From positions 332,882 through 396,881 of the forward strand of contig NZ_JACHCC010000007.1 in assembly GCF_014207135.1 (NCBI RefSeq): DNA of 64,000 bases, given 5' to 3'. The number at the start of each line of letters is the position of its first letter. Within the stretch, counting starts at the first letter, position 1. The position numbers were made by a program, and so were the translations under genes. The notes under the pieces were generated by a model, which saw only the letters and a list, made by a program, of their open reading frames with translations, made no database searches and had not been told where the DNA came from. Shown here piece after piece: positions 51,901 to 58,734 of this stretch. Source of the stretch: Pedobacter cryoconitis (lineage in GTDB: Bacteria; Bacteroidota; Bacteroidia; Sphingobacteriales; Sphingobacteriaceae).

Positions 51901-53511
51901 ATGAAATTAAATATTATAAAATTAACCAGTCTGCTCATCGTTGCGGTAGTACTGGGTGGCTGTCAGAAAGGTGATTTACTTTCTAACCCGAATGTAGCAA
52001 GCGAAAATTCAAATGTTCCTGCACCGTTGTTATTGAATCACCTGACCTGGAGTATGTACCGCGGTGGTGGTGTAGTAGAAAAAGCAGCAAATGCTGTAGG
52101 AGAGGAGCCTTTTGGACAATTGGGTAGATGGAATCAATATACCGTTTCTTCTAATTCTTACTATAGAGGTAATAATGCTTATTCTTTCAGTAATACAGCT
52201 ACAGCCTATGATATGTTAAGATATGTGAACCAATTGGAAGGCCAGGCAAATTTACAGTTTGGAACAGCCAATAGTGTATATGGTGCACTGAGTAAATTTT
52301 TCAGGGCTTATAGTTTTGTATGGCTTACCCAGCGGGTAGGTGATATTCCTGTATCAGAAGCCGGAGATCCAAAGAATCTTGCGCCAAAGTTTGAAGTACA
52401 GAAAGAAGTTTATAGAAAAAGTCTGCAATTACTGGAAGATGCGAATGCGACGATGACAATAGCCATTAAACCTGCTGTGTCTGTAGATAATTCAGGTACG
52501 CTGGTTGGGGGAGATATTTATGGATTAACCTATCTTCAGTGGCAGAGAGTAATTAACAGTTACCGTCTGCGGGTATTAATCAGTTTGAGCAAAAGGGCAG
52601 ATGATAACGCAGATCTGAATATCAGACAACAGTTTTCAGATATCTTAAGCAATCCTGTTAAATATCCTTTGCTGACCGGTAATAACGATAACCTGTCCTT
52701 TAAATACAATGCGACTGTCAACAAATTTATTTATAACCCTGATGAGACTTATAACCTGTTTGAAAATATGGGTAAGACTTATCTGGATATTACAACGGCA
52801 AATAAAGACCCACGTACATTTATCACTTCAACTCCTGCTCCGGCCCAGCTGAGCGGCGGTAAAGGTGTAAGTGATTTTACTGCTTATGTAGGTGCAAGTA
52901 CTGCATTAACGCAGAGCAGCATTTCGGCTAATGATGCGACCGGAATGTATTCTTACGTAAATTATAAAAGATACTTCACTACTTTCACCGGACCAGAACC
53001 GGCAGTGATGATCGGTTACCCGGAATTGTGTTTTAATATTGCAGAAGCAGTTAACAGAGGTTGGGTAAGCGGATCTGCAGCTACGTGGTATCAGAACGGG
53101 ATTAAAGCTTCCCTTAGTTTTTATGGATTAACAGAGGGACAGAGTTATGACATCGGGAACGTTAAAGGAGTTACTTTAGGTACTGTGACTATCAAAATCA
53201 ATGATTTCCTGACGAATCCCAATGTAGTTTATAAAGGCGATAACACGGATGGACTGAAACAGATCCTTCAGCAGAAATATGTAGCCTTCTTTGAAAACTC
53301 GGCCTGGGAAGCATTTTATAACTGGCGCCGTACAGGTATTCCAGACTTTGCCAACAATGGCCCGGGTATCAATCCATCGGGTGTTATTCCCCTTCGCTGG
53401 CAATATCCACTGGAAGAACAGAATAATAATACAGCAAACTATAAGGCAGCTGTCAGTTCTCAGTATGGCGGGAACGATGATGTCAACCAGAAAATGTGGT
53501 TGTTGAAATAA
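51901..53511 (+). CDS. SusD-like surface lipoprotein (SusD_2 type)
   Basis: The 536-residue lipoprotein has a lipobox (LIVAVVLGGCQK, Cys21) and the SusD-like helical repeat body: FFRAYSFVWLTQRVGDIPVSEAG, SYRLRVLISLSKRADDN, and the C-terminal FFENSAWEAFYNWRRTGIPDF. It caps the SusC barrel and binds the ligand outside. It matches the second SusD family (SusD/RagB-like 2). Gaps are 18 bases to susC and 21 to the phosphatase gene. Confidence 0.9.
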   Translation: MKLNIIKLTSLLIVAVVLGGCQKGDLLSNPNVASENSNVPAPLLLNHLTWSMYRGGGVVEKAANAVGEEPFGQLGRWNQYTVSSNSYYRGNNAYSFSNTATAYDMLRYVNQLEGQANLQFGTANSVYGALSKFFRAYSFVWLTQRVGDIPVSEAGDPKNLAPKFEVQKEVYRKSLQLLEDANATMTIAIKPAVSVDNSGTLVGGDIYGLTYLQWQRVINSYRLRVLISLSKRADDNADLNIRQQFSDILSNPVKYPLLTGNNDNLSFKYNATVNKFIYNPDETYNLFENMGKTYLDITTANKDPRTFITSTPAPAQLSGGKGVSDFTAYVGASTALTQSSISANDATGMYSYVNYKRYFTTFTGPEPAVMIGYPELCFNIAEAVNRGWVSGSAATWYQNGIKASLSFYGLTEGQSYDIGNVKGVTLGTVTIKINDFLTNPNVVYKGDNTDGLKQILQQKYVAFFENSAWEAFYNWRRTGIPDFANNGPGINPSGVIPLRWQYPLEEQNNNTANYKAAVSSQYGGNDDVNQKMWLLK

Positions 53512-53532
53512 ACAGAAGCAAAAAACAAAACT

Positions 53533-54345
53533 ATGAAAGCAATATTCGTTTTATTATTTTCTGCATTTGCCGGCCTGCAGGTAGCTAATGCATCGGTGAA
53601 TGACACAACCAGGCTGGTGCCGGTAAAAGGGGCCGTTAATTTCAGGGATCTGGGTGGTTATCTGACTCATGAGGGAACTCATGTCAAATGGGGAAAGGTG
53701 TACCGGTCTGCCGAAATCAGCAAGTTAACTGATGACGATCTCAAACTATTGGTACAAAAACACATTAAATCGGTTGTCGATTTTCGCAGTGATGAAGAAG
53801 TTGCCAGGGCTAAAGATCGTTTACCTGCAAATGCGGCCTATTTACAATTACCAGCCGGGAGCGAAAGCCTGACAGGTATTATGGCTGTATTACCTAAACT
53901 GAATAACGGAGACTCGCTGATGATTTCTTTTTATAGTCAGACTGCGCATTTGAAGGAAAAATACAAGCCTTTTTTTCAGGAGCTGTTGAAAATGCCCGAC
54001 GGGGATGCTTTGTTGTTTCATTGCACAGCCGGAAAAGATCGTACAGGTATAGGTGCGGCACTCTTTTTACATGTATTAGGTGTGCCTGATGAAACAGTGC
54101 TGGAAGATTATCTGGCTACCAATGAATACCGGAAAGCAGAGAATGAAAAGATGGTGAAAATGATGATGCAAATGAATATCAAAGAGCAGGTTGCCCGTGA
54201 TCTAGCTGAGGTAAAACCAGAATACCTGATTGCTACTGTAAAAGCTATTTTTCAGCAGTACGGTAGCGTAGATCAGTTTATTACGGATGAAATTGGCCTG
54301 ACGGCTGATGATATCGCCCTGCTAAGGAAAAAATATACTAAATAG
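53533..54345 (+). CDS. Secreted tyrosine-phosphatase-family protein
   Basis: The 270-residue protein has a signal peptide (AIFVLLFSAFAGLQVANA) and the Y_phosphatase3-type fold: NFRDLGGYLTHEGTHVKWGKVYRSAEISKLTDDDL at the start and the catalytic P-loop HCTAGKDRTGIGAA (CX5R). The family includes lipid and inositol-phosphate phosphatases. Located in an operon with SusC and SusD, a periplasmic role in freeing phosphate from an imported ligand is an inference. Confidence 0.85.
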   Translation: MKAIFVLLFSAFAGLQVANASVNDTTRLVPVKGAVNFRDLGGYLTHEGTHVKWGKVYRSAEISKLTDDDLKLLVQKHIKSVVDFRSDEEVARAKDRLPANAAYLQLPAGSESLTGIMAVLPKLNNGDSLMISFYSQTAHLKEKYKPFFQELLKMPDGDALLFHCTAGKDRTGIGAALFLHVLGVPDETVLEDYLATNEYRKAENEKMVKMMMQMNIKEQVARDLAEVKPEYLIATVKAIFQQYGSVDQFITDEIGLTADDIALLRKKYTK

Positions 54346-54359
54346 AATTGCTGTATTAA

Positions 54360-54397
54360 TGTCTTATGCTCATGGTCTAATCATTGAGCATAAGACA
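54360..54397. terminator. Hairpin between convergent phosphatase and lanC genes
   Basis: TGTCTTATGCTCA (54360-54372) and TGAGCATAAGACA (54385-54397) form a 13-base perfect stem. The right arm covers the last codons of lanC. There is no clear U-tract. Confidence 0.6.
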
Positions 54398-55642
54398 ATA
54401 ATCCCAGCTGAAATCACCGGTAAGATAGCTCAGCAGGACCAGACCAATACCACTTACGCCATCCAGCAAACCATGTGAATCAATATATTTTTGTTCGGCC
54501 GTTGGGGCATAAGCTTTATAGCCAGCAAGAGCGTCTTCATGAGACGAAAAATCTATGGTTTTTTGTATCCAGAAATCGCAGGTTTCTTTAAAAACATTGT
54601 TTTGTGTAAAATGCCACATTTTATGATAGATATGTGCAGCGCCCGCACTTCCATGGCATATACCGGCATCCCTGATGACGGTTTCTTCCTCACTTCTTCT
54701 TTTAGAAGTATGGATTAATATAACTATAGCATAATCCATCAGTTCAGGATCCTCGAAGACCAGTCCTGCCTGGTAAAGTACAAAACCAATGGTCAGATCA
54801 CCATAACACCAGGCTACGCGGCTGTAATTTGGCTTATGATTGCTGATGCTGACCGTACTGGGAAACAAGGATTTATCCTCATTCTTATTTTTATGAAGTT
54901 TTAGAAGTGCTATAATATCATAAGCCATTTTTCTGGCATCTGTCTTACAAATATCCTGTTTAAAGAACTCCAGACATAACTTTAAAACACTTGGTAATCC
55001 ATGTGCCAGCCCAAAATTGACCTGGTCCGGGATAGGAGTGTTTTTTTCCAGATTATAATTAGGGATAAAAAACTGTCCATCCGGTTTATAAGCTAATTTG
55101 CAAAGTAGTTGAAAAGCATGCTGATGAAATTCTTTAGCTTCATTTGCCCTGGTGTATAAAGAATGATAGATTATTCCGATGGCACCATGTAGAAAGTCAT
55201 AATTGCCTTGTTCCAGTAAAAGGATAGCCTGTTCATATAAACCGGGATTATCTTCACAAAGTATTTCGTAGCTGTCATCATCAAGGATATGTTTAGCATT
55301 CAGATAAGAGAAAAACCAGTTAATTCCAGCTTTGCCTCCTGAAAAATTAGTGTGACTATATCCGATTGAATTCTCCGCCAATTCCTGGAGGTTATCTTCA
55401 AAACGGGCAGTATTGACAGAATTATTTTCTGAATGCCGGATATAGAACTCCTCAAACAGACAGCATCCGGCTTCTCCGTTGAAAAGGGCAATCTGCGAAG
55501 CGTCACGTGTTTTTAAGGATAAATATATCTGGTTGATTATGGAATGTATATCTTTCCTCATAGGAGCAATGTAATCGTTATTAGGCAATAATCTGTTCAG
55601 GACAACATCTTTAATGCAAGAATCTCCGGTACAGCATACCAT
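54377..55642 (-). CDS. lanC: LanC-family lanthipeptide cyclase
   Basis: A zinc enzyme that joins Cys thiols to dehydrated Ser/Thr in a precursor peptide. The 421-residue alpha-toroid protein has the conserved segments: NYDFLHGAIGI, FGLAHGLPSVL (the His-Gly motif), and the zinc ligands Cys in RVAWCYGDL and Cys-His in AGICHGSAGA. The frame opens at 55642 with MVCCTGDSC, but a start at the ATG at 55561 (MRKDIHSI) is equally good and more typical. It is preceded by four precursor genes on the same strand; the nearest stop is 34 bases upstream. No LanB is adjacent. Confidence 0.9.
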   Translation of the reverse strand: MVCCTGDSCIKDVVLNRLLPNNDYIAPMRKDIHSIINQIYLSLKTRDASQIALFNGEAGCCLFEEFYIRHSENNSVNTARFEDNLQELAENSIGYSHTNFSGGKAGINWFFSYLNAKHILDDDSYEILCEDNPGLYEQAILLLEQGNYDFLHGAIGIIYHSLYTRANEAKEFHQHAFQLLCKLAYKPDGQFFIPNYNLEKNTPIPDQVNFGLAHGLPSVLKLCLEFFKQDICKTDARKMAYDIIALLKLHKNKNEDKSLFPSTVSISNHKPNYSRVAWCYGDLTIGFVLYQAGLVFEDPELMDYAIVILIHTSKRRSEEETVIRDAGICHGSAGAAHIYHKMWHFTQNNVFKETCDFWIQKTIDFSSHEDALAGYKAYAPTAEQKYIDSHGLLDGVSGIGLVLLSYLTGDFSWDYCLMLND

Positions 55643-55653
55643 ACCAGAGATTC
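55620..55653 (-). promoter_or_regulatory. Hairpin around the first possible lanC start
   Basis: GAATCTC (55620-55626) and GAGATTC (55647-55653) form a perfect 7-base stem, with GGTA and TACC pairing inside. It covers the ATG at 55642. It could hide that start or mark the boundary between the P1 precursor and lanC. There is no U-tract. Confidence 0.4.
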
Positions 55654-55676
55654 AGTTTAAGAATTAAATTTACCTG

Positions 55677-55832
55677 TTAGCCTGCGCAGATGTCAGTTAA
55701 ATCACAGCAAAATCTTAAAGTGGCAGTGGTAACCGGAATCCAGTCCACAAATTTCTCCTGCTCCGGGGTTAGTGAAGCAATTTTTTCTTTTTTCAGGATT
55801 AGTTTTTCTGAATTCAATTTAATCTTTTTCAT
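55677..55832 (-). CDS. Lanthipeptide precursor P1 (51 residues)
   Basis: A short frame not listed as an ordinary ORF. It begins MKKIKLNSEKLILKKEKIAS, the class I lanthipeptide leader of this phylum, then LTPEQEKFVDW. The core holds PVTTATLRFCCDLTDICAG: four Thr, three Cys and no Ser. It differs from its three neighbours in the leader only by S-E in place of S-Q, and its spacing from CC to TD is one residue shorter. No terminator lies between its stop and lanC, so it is probably co-transcribed with lanC. Confidence 0.85.
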   Translation of the reverse strand: MKKIKLNSEKLILKKEKIASLTPEQEKFVDWIPVTTATLRFCCDLTDICAG

Positions 55833-55869
55833 GGTTGAATGGTTTAGGTTAGAGATTAATTTTGTTTAT

Positions 55870-55901
55870 CTAAAATATTATTATTTCTGAAATAATACAA
55901 T
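55870..55901 (-). promoter_or_regulatory. Promoter with palindrome, precursor P1
   Basis: On the minus strand ATTG (55898-55901) is followed by 20 bases and TATTTTAG (55870-55877, one base off TANNTTTG). Between them lies a near-perfect palindrome centred at 55888 (TTATTTCAGAAATAA), spanning 55879-55897, that could be an operator. Confidence 0.6.
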
Positions 55902-55966
55902 GTTTTTTCTGTTCATTTTTTCTCAAGATGTAAATCCTGTTTAATCTGAAGAAATGGTTGTTTTTC

Positions 55967-55997
55967 AAAAAAAAAGCCGCCCTGATCAAGGCAGCTT
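55967..55997 (-). terminator. Terminator of precursor P2
   Basis: AAGCCGCC and GGCAGCTT (55974-55981 and 55990-55997) pair with one mismatch, followed on the minus strand by nine T residues. It starts 25 bases after the P2 stop. Confidence 0.75.
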
Positions 55998-56022
55998 CTC
56001 TATATTTTTTCTGTTTTTAAGA

Positions 56023-56178
56023 TTAAATACAGATGTCGGTTGGTGGTATGCAGCAGGCTCTGATAGTAAAGGTCGTCAATGGTAAGTTCATTCCCTGTTC
56101 GTTTTGTACGGTGGTTAATGAAGCGATTTTTTCTTTTTTCAAGATCAACTTTTGTGAATTTAATTTAATCTTTTTCAT
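56023..56178 (-). CDS. Lanthipeptide precursor P2 (51 residues)
   Basis: Leader MKKIKLNSQKLILKKEKIAS, then LTTVQNEQGMN, and core region PLTTFTIRACCIPPTDICI. It has three Cys, and Ser occurs only in the leader. The conserved positions P-x-T-T-x-T-x-R-x-C-C and T-D-x-C line up with P3 and P4. It has its own promoter and terminator. Confidence 0.85.
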   Translation of the reverse strand: MKKIKLNSQKLILKKEKIASLTTVQNEQGMNLPLTTFTIRACCIPPTDICI

Positions 56179-56215
56179 GGTTTAATGGTTTAAGTTAGAG
56201 ATTAATTTTGTTTAT

Positions 56216-56247
56216 CTAAAATATTATTATTTCTGAAATAATACAAT
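56216..56247 (-). promoter_or_regulatory. Promoter with palindrome, precursor P2
   Basis: Same layout as P1: TATTTTAG on the minus strand at 56216-56223, a 20-base spacer and TTG at 56244-56246, with the palindrome at 56225-56243 fully kept. Confidence 0.6.
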
Positions 56248-56313
56248 GTTTATTCTGTTTGTTTTTTATCAAGATGTAAATGATGTTTAATCTGAAGGAA
56301 ATAGCTGTTTTTT

Positions 56314-56345
56314 AAAAAAAAAAGCTACCCGGATAAGGATAGCTT
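56314..56345 (-). terminator. Terminator of precursor P3
   Basis: AAGCTACCC and GGATAGCTT (56322-56330 and 56337-56345) pair with one mismatch, followed on the minus strand by ten T residues. Confidence 0.75.
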
Positions 56346-56368
56346 GTCAATGTTTTTCTTTTTTAAGA

Positions 56369-56527
56369 CTAGAAACAGAGGTCAGTTAATGGTTCACAGC
56401 AGATTCTGACAGTTAAGGTAGTTACTGGCCAATTGCCTAGTGGCTGTTCGTTTTGTACGTTTGTTAACGAAGCGATTTTTTCCTTTTTCAAGATCAACTT
56501 TTGTGAATTCAATTTAATCTTTTTCAT
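56369..56527 (-). CDS. Lanthipeptide precursor P3 (52 residues)
   Basis: Leader MKKIKLNSQKLILKKEKIAS, then LTNVQNEQPLGNW, and core PVTTLTVRICCEPLTDLCF. Three Cys and four Thr in the core, no Ser. The linker before the core (TxVQNEQ) is shared with P2. It has its own promoter and terminator. Confidence 0.85.
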   Translation of the reverse strand: MKKIKLNSQKLILKKEKIASLTNVQNEQPLGNWPVTTLTVRICCEPLTDLCF

Positions 56528-56564
56528 GGTTTAATGGTTTAGGTTGTAAGATAATTTTGTTTAT

Positions 56565-56596
56565 CTAAAATATTGTTATTTCTGAAGTAATGCAAT
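56565..56596 (-). promoter_or_regulatory. Promoter with palindrome, precursor P3
   Basis: TATTTTAG at 56565-56572 and TTG at 56593-56595 (minus strand, 20-base spacer). The palindrome is imperfect here (TTACTTCAGAAATAA). Confidence 0.55.
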
Positions 56597-56662
56597 ATTC
56601 CTTCTGTTCATTTTTTCTTAAGATGTAAATATTGTTTAATCTGAAAGAAACAGCTGTTTTTC

Positions 56663-56695
56663 AAAAAAAAAGCTGCCCTGATCAGGGCAGCTTTT
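56663..56695 (-). terminator. Terminator of precursor P4
   Basis: AAAAGCTGCCCTGA and its complement form a perfect 14-base-arm palindrome at 56668-56695, followed on the minus strand by nine T residues (56663-56671, partly overlapping the stem). Confidence 0.85.
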
Positions 56696-56717
56696 CCATA
56701 TTTTTTTCTGTTTAAAG

Positions 56718-56876
56718 TTAGATACAGATGTCAGTTGCTGGTACACAGCAGGTTCGGATCGTTGCAGTAGTTACTGGTTGCCAGCCTAGTACCTGGTTGT
56801 TGTTTGTATCAGTTAATGAAGCGATTTTTTCCTTTTTCAAGATCAACTTTTGTGAATTTAATTTAATTTTTTTCAT
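56718..56876 (-). CDS. Lanthipeptide precursor P4 (52 residues)
   Basis: Leader MKKIKLNSQKLILKKEKIAS, then LTDTNNNQVLGWQ, and core PVTTATIRTCCVPATDICI. Three Cys and four conserved Thr in the core (a fifth is the RT residue), no Ser. It is the most upstream of the four and lies 112 bases beyond the 3' end of the NUDIX gene. Its promoter box is kept but the -33 box is not TTG. Confidence 0.83.
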   Translation of the reverse strand: MKKIKLNSQKLILKKEKIASLTDTNNNQVLGWQPVTTATIRTCCVPATDICI

Positions 56877-56916
56877 CGTTTTAATGATTTTAGGTTTAAA
56901 ATATAATTCTGTTTAT

Positions 56917-56947
56917 CTAAAATATCATTTTTTCTGAAATAATTCAC
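56917..56947 (-). promoter_or_regulatory. Promoter with degenerate palindrome, precursor P4
   Basis: TATTTTAG at 56917-56924 on the minus strand. The -33 position reads GTG instead of TTG, and the palindrome is partly lost (TTATTTCAGAAAAAA). Expression may be weaker or differently controlled. Confidence 0.45.
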
Positions 56948-56988
56948 CGTGTCATTTGTTTTTTGCGAAAAAAATAATCCATTATCCT

Positions 56989-57543
56989 TTAATTAGTTAA
57001 AGCATTGATTTTCATCAATCCGTAGAAAAGTGCTGCGGTATGCAAGGCCTGGTCTATTTTATTTTCTGTCAGTAATTGTTTGACCTCTTCAATGGTATAT
57101 TCTTCGACATTAAGAATTTCATGCTCATCCAGATCCTGTTCGCTGACCTTAACTCCACCGGTTAGTAAATAGGTAAATGTCCTGTTATCAGAAGTTGCAG
57201 GGTTAGGATACAGCGTAGCAATCAGTTCACAGGTTTCAAAAGAATAACCAGTTTCTTCCAGCAGTTCTCTTTTTACGCCTGTCTCCGGATTTTCACCTCG
57301 TTCAATAACCCCTCCCGGAATTTCGAGCGAGATAATATCTGCGGCATGACGGTACTGCCTGACCATAATGATCTTGTTATCTTTAGTTAAGGCAACTGCA
57401 TTTGCCCAGTCTGGGTATTCCAGTACGTAGTAATCATCTTTCACCGTACCATTCTGTAATCTGCAGGTATCTACCCGCAAAGTGGCCCACTTTTCTTTAA
57501 CCAGGTATCTGGAAGAAAGCTTCTGCCATTTTAAAATCTCCAT
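56989..57543 (-). CDS. NUDIX hydrolase, ADP-ribose pyrophosphatase-like
   Basis: The 184-residue protein has the NUDIX box GGVIERGENPETGVKRELLEETGYSFE (GX5EX7REUXEEXGU) with the metal-binding Glu residues. Before it are KIIMVRQYRHAADIISLEIPGG and after it TLYPNPATSDNRTFTYL, typical of ADP-ribose or nucleoside diphosphate-sugar pyrophosphatases. It lies 10 bases after the small hypothetical gene and faces the lanthipeptide array in the same direction, with no obvious link. Confidence 0.9.
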   Translation of the reverse strand: MEILKWQKLSSRYLVKEKWATLRVDTCRLQNGTVKDDYYVLEYPDWANAVALTKDNKIIMVRQYRHAADIISLEIPGGVIERGENPETGVKRELLEETGYSFETCELIATLYPNPATSDNRTFTYLLTGGVKVSEQDLDEHEILNVEEYTIEEVKQLLTENKIDQALHTAALFYGLMKINALTN

Positions 57544-57553
57544 TCGTATCTAC

Positions 57554-57958
57554 TTACGCGTTCTGCTTTATATAATCGTTTATTGTCTTTTGCCTGTTGA
57601 GGTTATTCATGTTGACCACACGGTGTTTAACTTCCAGTGTCTGGTAAATAAGCTGTAACTTCTGTGCAACAGACTTATTCTGCTCCGTATGGGTTGTGCT
57701 GTCAAATTTGAGATAAAGGAGCCGGGAGAGGATCTCTAGTTTTTCTGCAGGGAAGTCTTTCTCGGTCAGGTAAATCATAAAATCATTCCCGTCACTGGCA
57801 ATCAGGTCCTGAAAAAGAATTCCAAAATCCGATTCCAGCATTTCTTCGAGGCCATTATCAGCTTCTTCCAGTTTACCCTGCTGTTTTAAACCCAGAATTC
57901 TGGCGAGTGCCTGTTCCAATTTCTGAATCTCGGCGGTTATTAAATCACGTTTATACAT
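57554..57958 (-). CDS. Hypothetical helical protein, 134 residues
   Basis: A soluble, charged, helical protein (IQKLEQALARILGLKQQGKLEEADNGLEEMLESDF at the start, then FPAEKLEILSRLLYLKFD and a basic C-terminus). No family is recognised. It lies between the TPM-domain gene (2 bases away) and the NUDIX gene (10 bases away), all on the same strand, so it is probably in one operon with them. Confidence 0.6.
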   Translation of the reverse strand: MYKRDLITAEIQKLEQALARILGLKQQGKLEEADNGLEEMLESDFGILFQDLIASDGNDFMIYLTEKDFPAEKLEILSRLLYLKFDSTTHTEQNKSVAQKLQLIYQTLEVKHRVVNMNNLNRQKTINDYIKQNA

Positions 57959-57960
57959 AA

Positions 57961-58725
57961 TTACCAGCTTCCACTACTACCACCACCACCAAAACTACCG
58001 CCGCCAAAGCCACCAAATCCACCTCCGCCGCCGGAACCTCCGCCACCACCGAAACCACCGCCAGAACCTCTGCCGCTGCCCATTAGTGCGCCCCAGAAAA
58101 GTGCTTCACCAACCCCCCGGCCACTCATGACCTGACCATTGCCTCCACCACCTTTTCGGATGATGATGACAATTATGACGATAATGACAACCAGGATGAT
58201 TATTCCTGAACTACCACCTTTCTGTGCTACTTTCGGGTTGTCATTTTTATATTCCCCTTTAGTATATTTGATAATTGCTGTAGTACCAGCATCCAGCCCG
58301 CCATAATAATCGCCTTCCTTAAAATAAGGTTTGATCTCATTATCAATAATTCTTTTGGTGATAATATCAGGTAGAACACCTTCTACGCCATATCCGGTCT
58401 GCATAGCGATTTTCCGGTCACCTAAAGCAACCAGGATAACTACTCCGTTGCTGTTTTTTTTGCCGCCGACTCCCCAGCTCCGGCCAAGTCCCAGGGCATA
58501 TTCATTAATATCATATTCTCCTACACTTTTGAGAATCACTATAGTGATCTGAGTAGAAGTGGAATCATCGAAGGCGACAAGTTTAGCTTCGAGCTGTTGT
58601 TTCTGTGATTCGGAAAGTGTACCCGTATAGTCATTGACAAGTGTATTTGGTGTAGCTGGATATTGCTGCGCAAATACACTTGTACAAAGTACGGTAAGGA
58701 ATAAGGCAATGATGAGTTTCTTCAT
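57961..58725 (-). CDS. TPM-domain protein with glycine-rich tail
   Basis: The 254-residue protein has a signal peptide (LIIALFLTVLCTSVFAQ) and a TPM phosphatase-like domain (residues 25-145: DYTGTLSESQKQQLEAKL, LGRSWGVGGKKNSNGVVILVA and MQTGYGVEGVLPDII). A membrane helix follows (GIIILVVIIVIIVIII), and the protein ends in a long Gly-rich tail (GGGFGGGGGSGGGGGFGG). Such YgcG-like proteins sit in the membrane near LemA, as here. The function is unsettled, possibly in photosystem-II-like or envelope maintenance. Confidence 0.85.
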   Translation of the reverse strand: MKKLIIALFLTVLCTSVFAQQYPATPNTLVNDYTGTLSESQKQQLEAKLVAFDDSTSTQITIVILKSVGEYDINEYALGLGRSWGVGGKKNSNGVVILVALGDRKIAMQTGYGVEGVLPDIITKRIIDNEIKPYFKEGDYYGGLDAGTTAIIKYTKGEYKNDNPKVAQKGGSSGIIILVVIIVIIVIIIRKGGGGNGQVMSGRGVGEALFWGALMGSGRGSGGGFGGGGGSGGGGGFGGFGGGSFGGGGSSGSW

Positions 58726-58734
58726 TAGATTAAT

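Larger units (their letters stand above)
55677..56946 (-). repeat. Tandem array of four 346-349 base lanthipeptide units
   Basis: Four units share promoter box, palindrome, 5' leader, leader peptide and terminator. Start codons are at 55832, 56178, 56527 and 56876 (spacing 346, 349 and 349). The leader-coding part is nearly identical while the core-coding part varies. This pattern shows duplication with divergence of the core. Confidence 0.85.

Noticed and set aside
55690..55890. Plus-strand ORF over precursor P1
   Set aside because: Antisense shadow of the precursor; its resemblance to the ORF at 56728-56937 comes only from the repeated leader DNA.
56728..56937. Plus-strand ORF over precursor P4
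   Set aside because: Antisense shadow of the precursor gene and its promoter.
55677..56946. CRISPR array
   Set aside because: The repeat unit is about 350 bases and codes for peptides; no short direct repeats with spacers.
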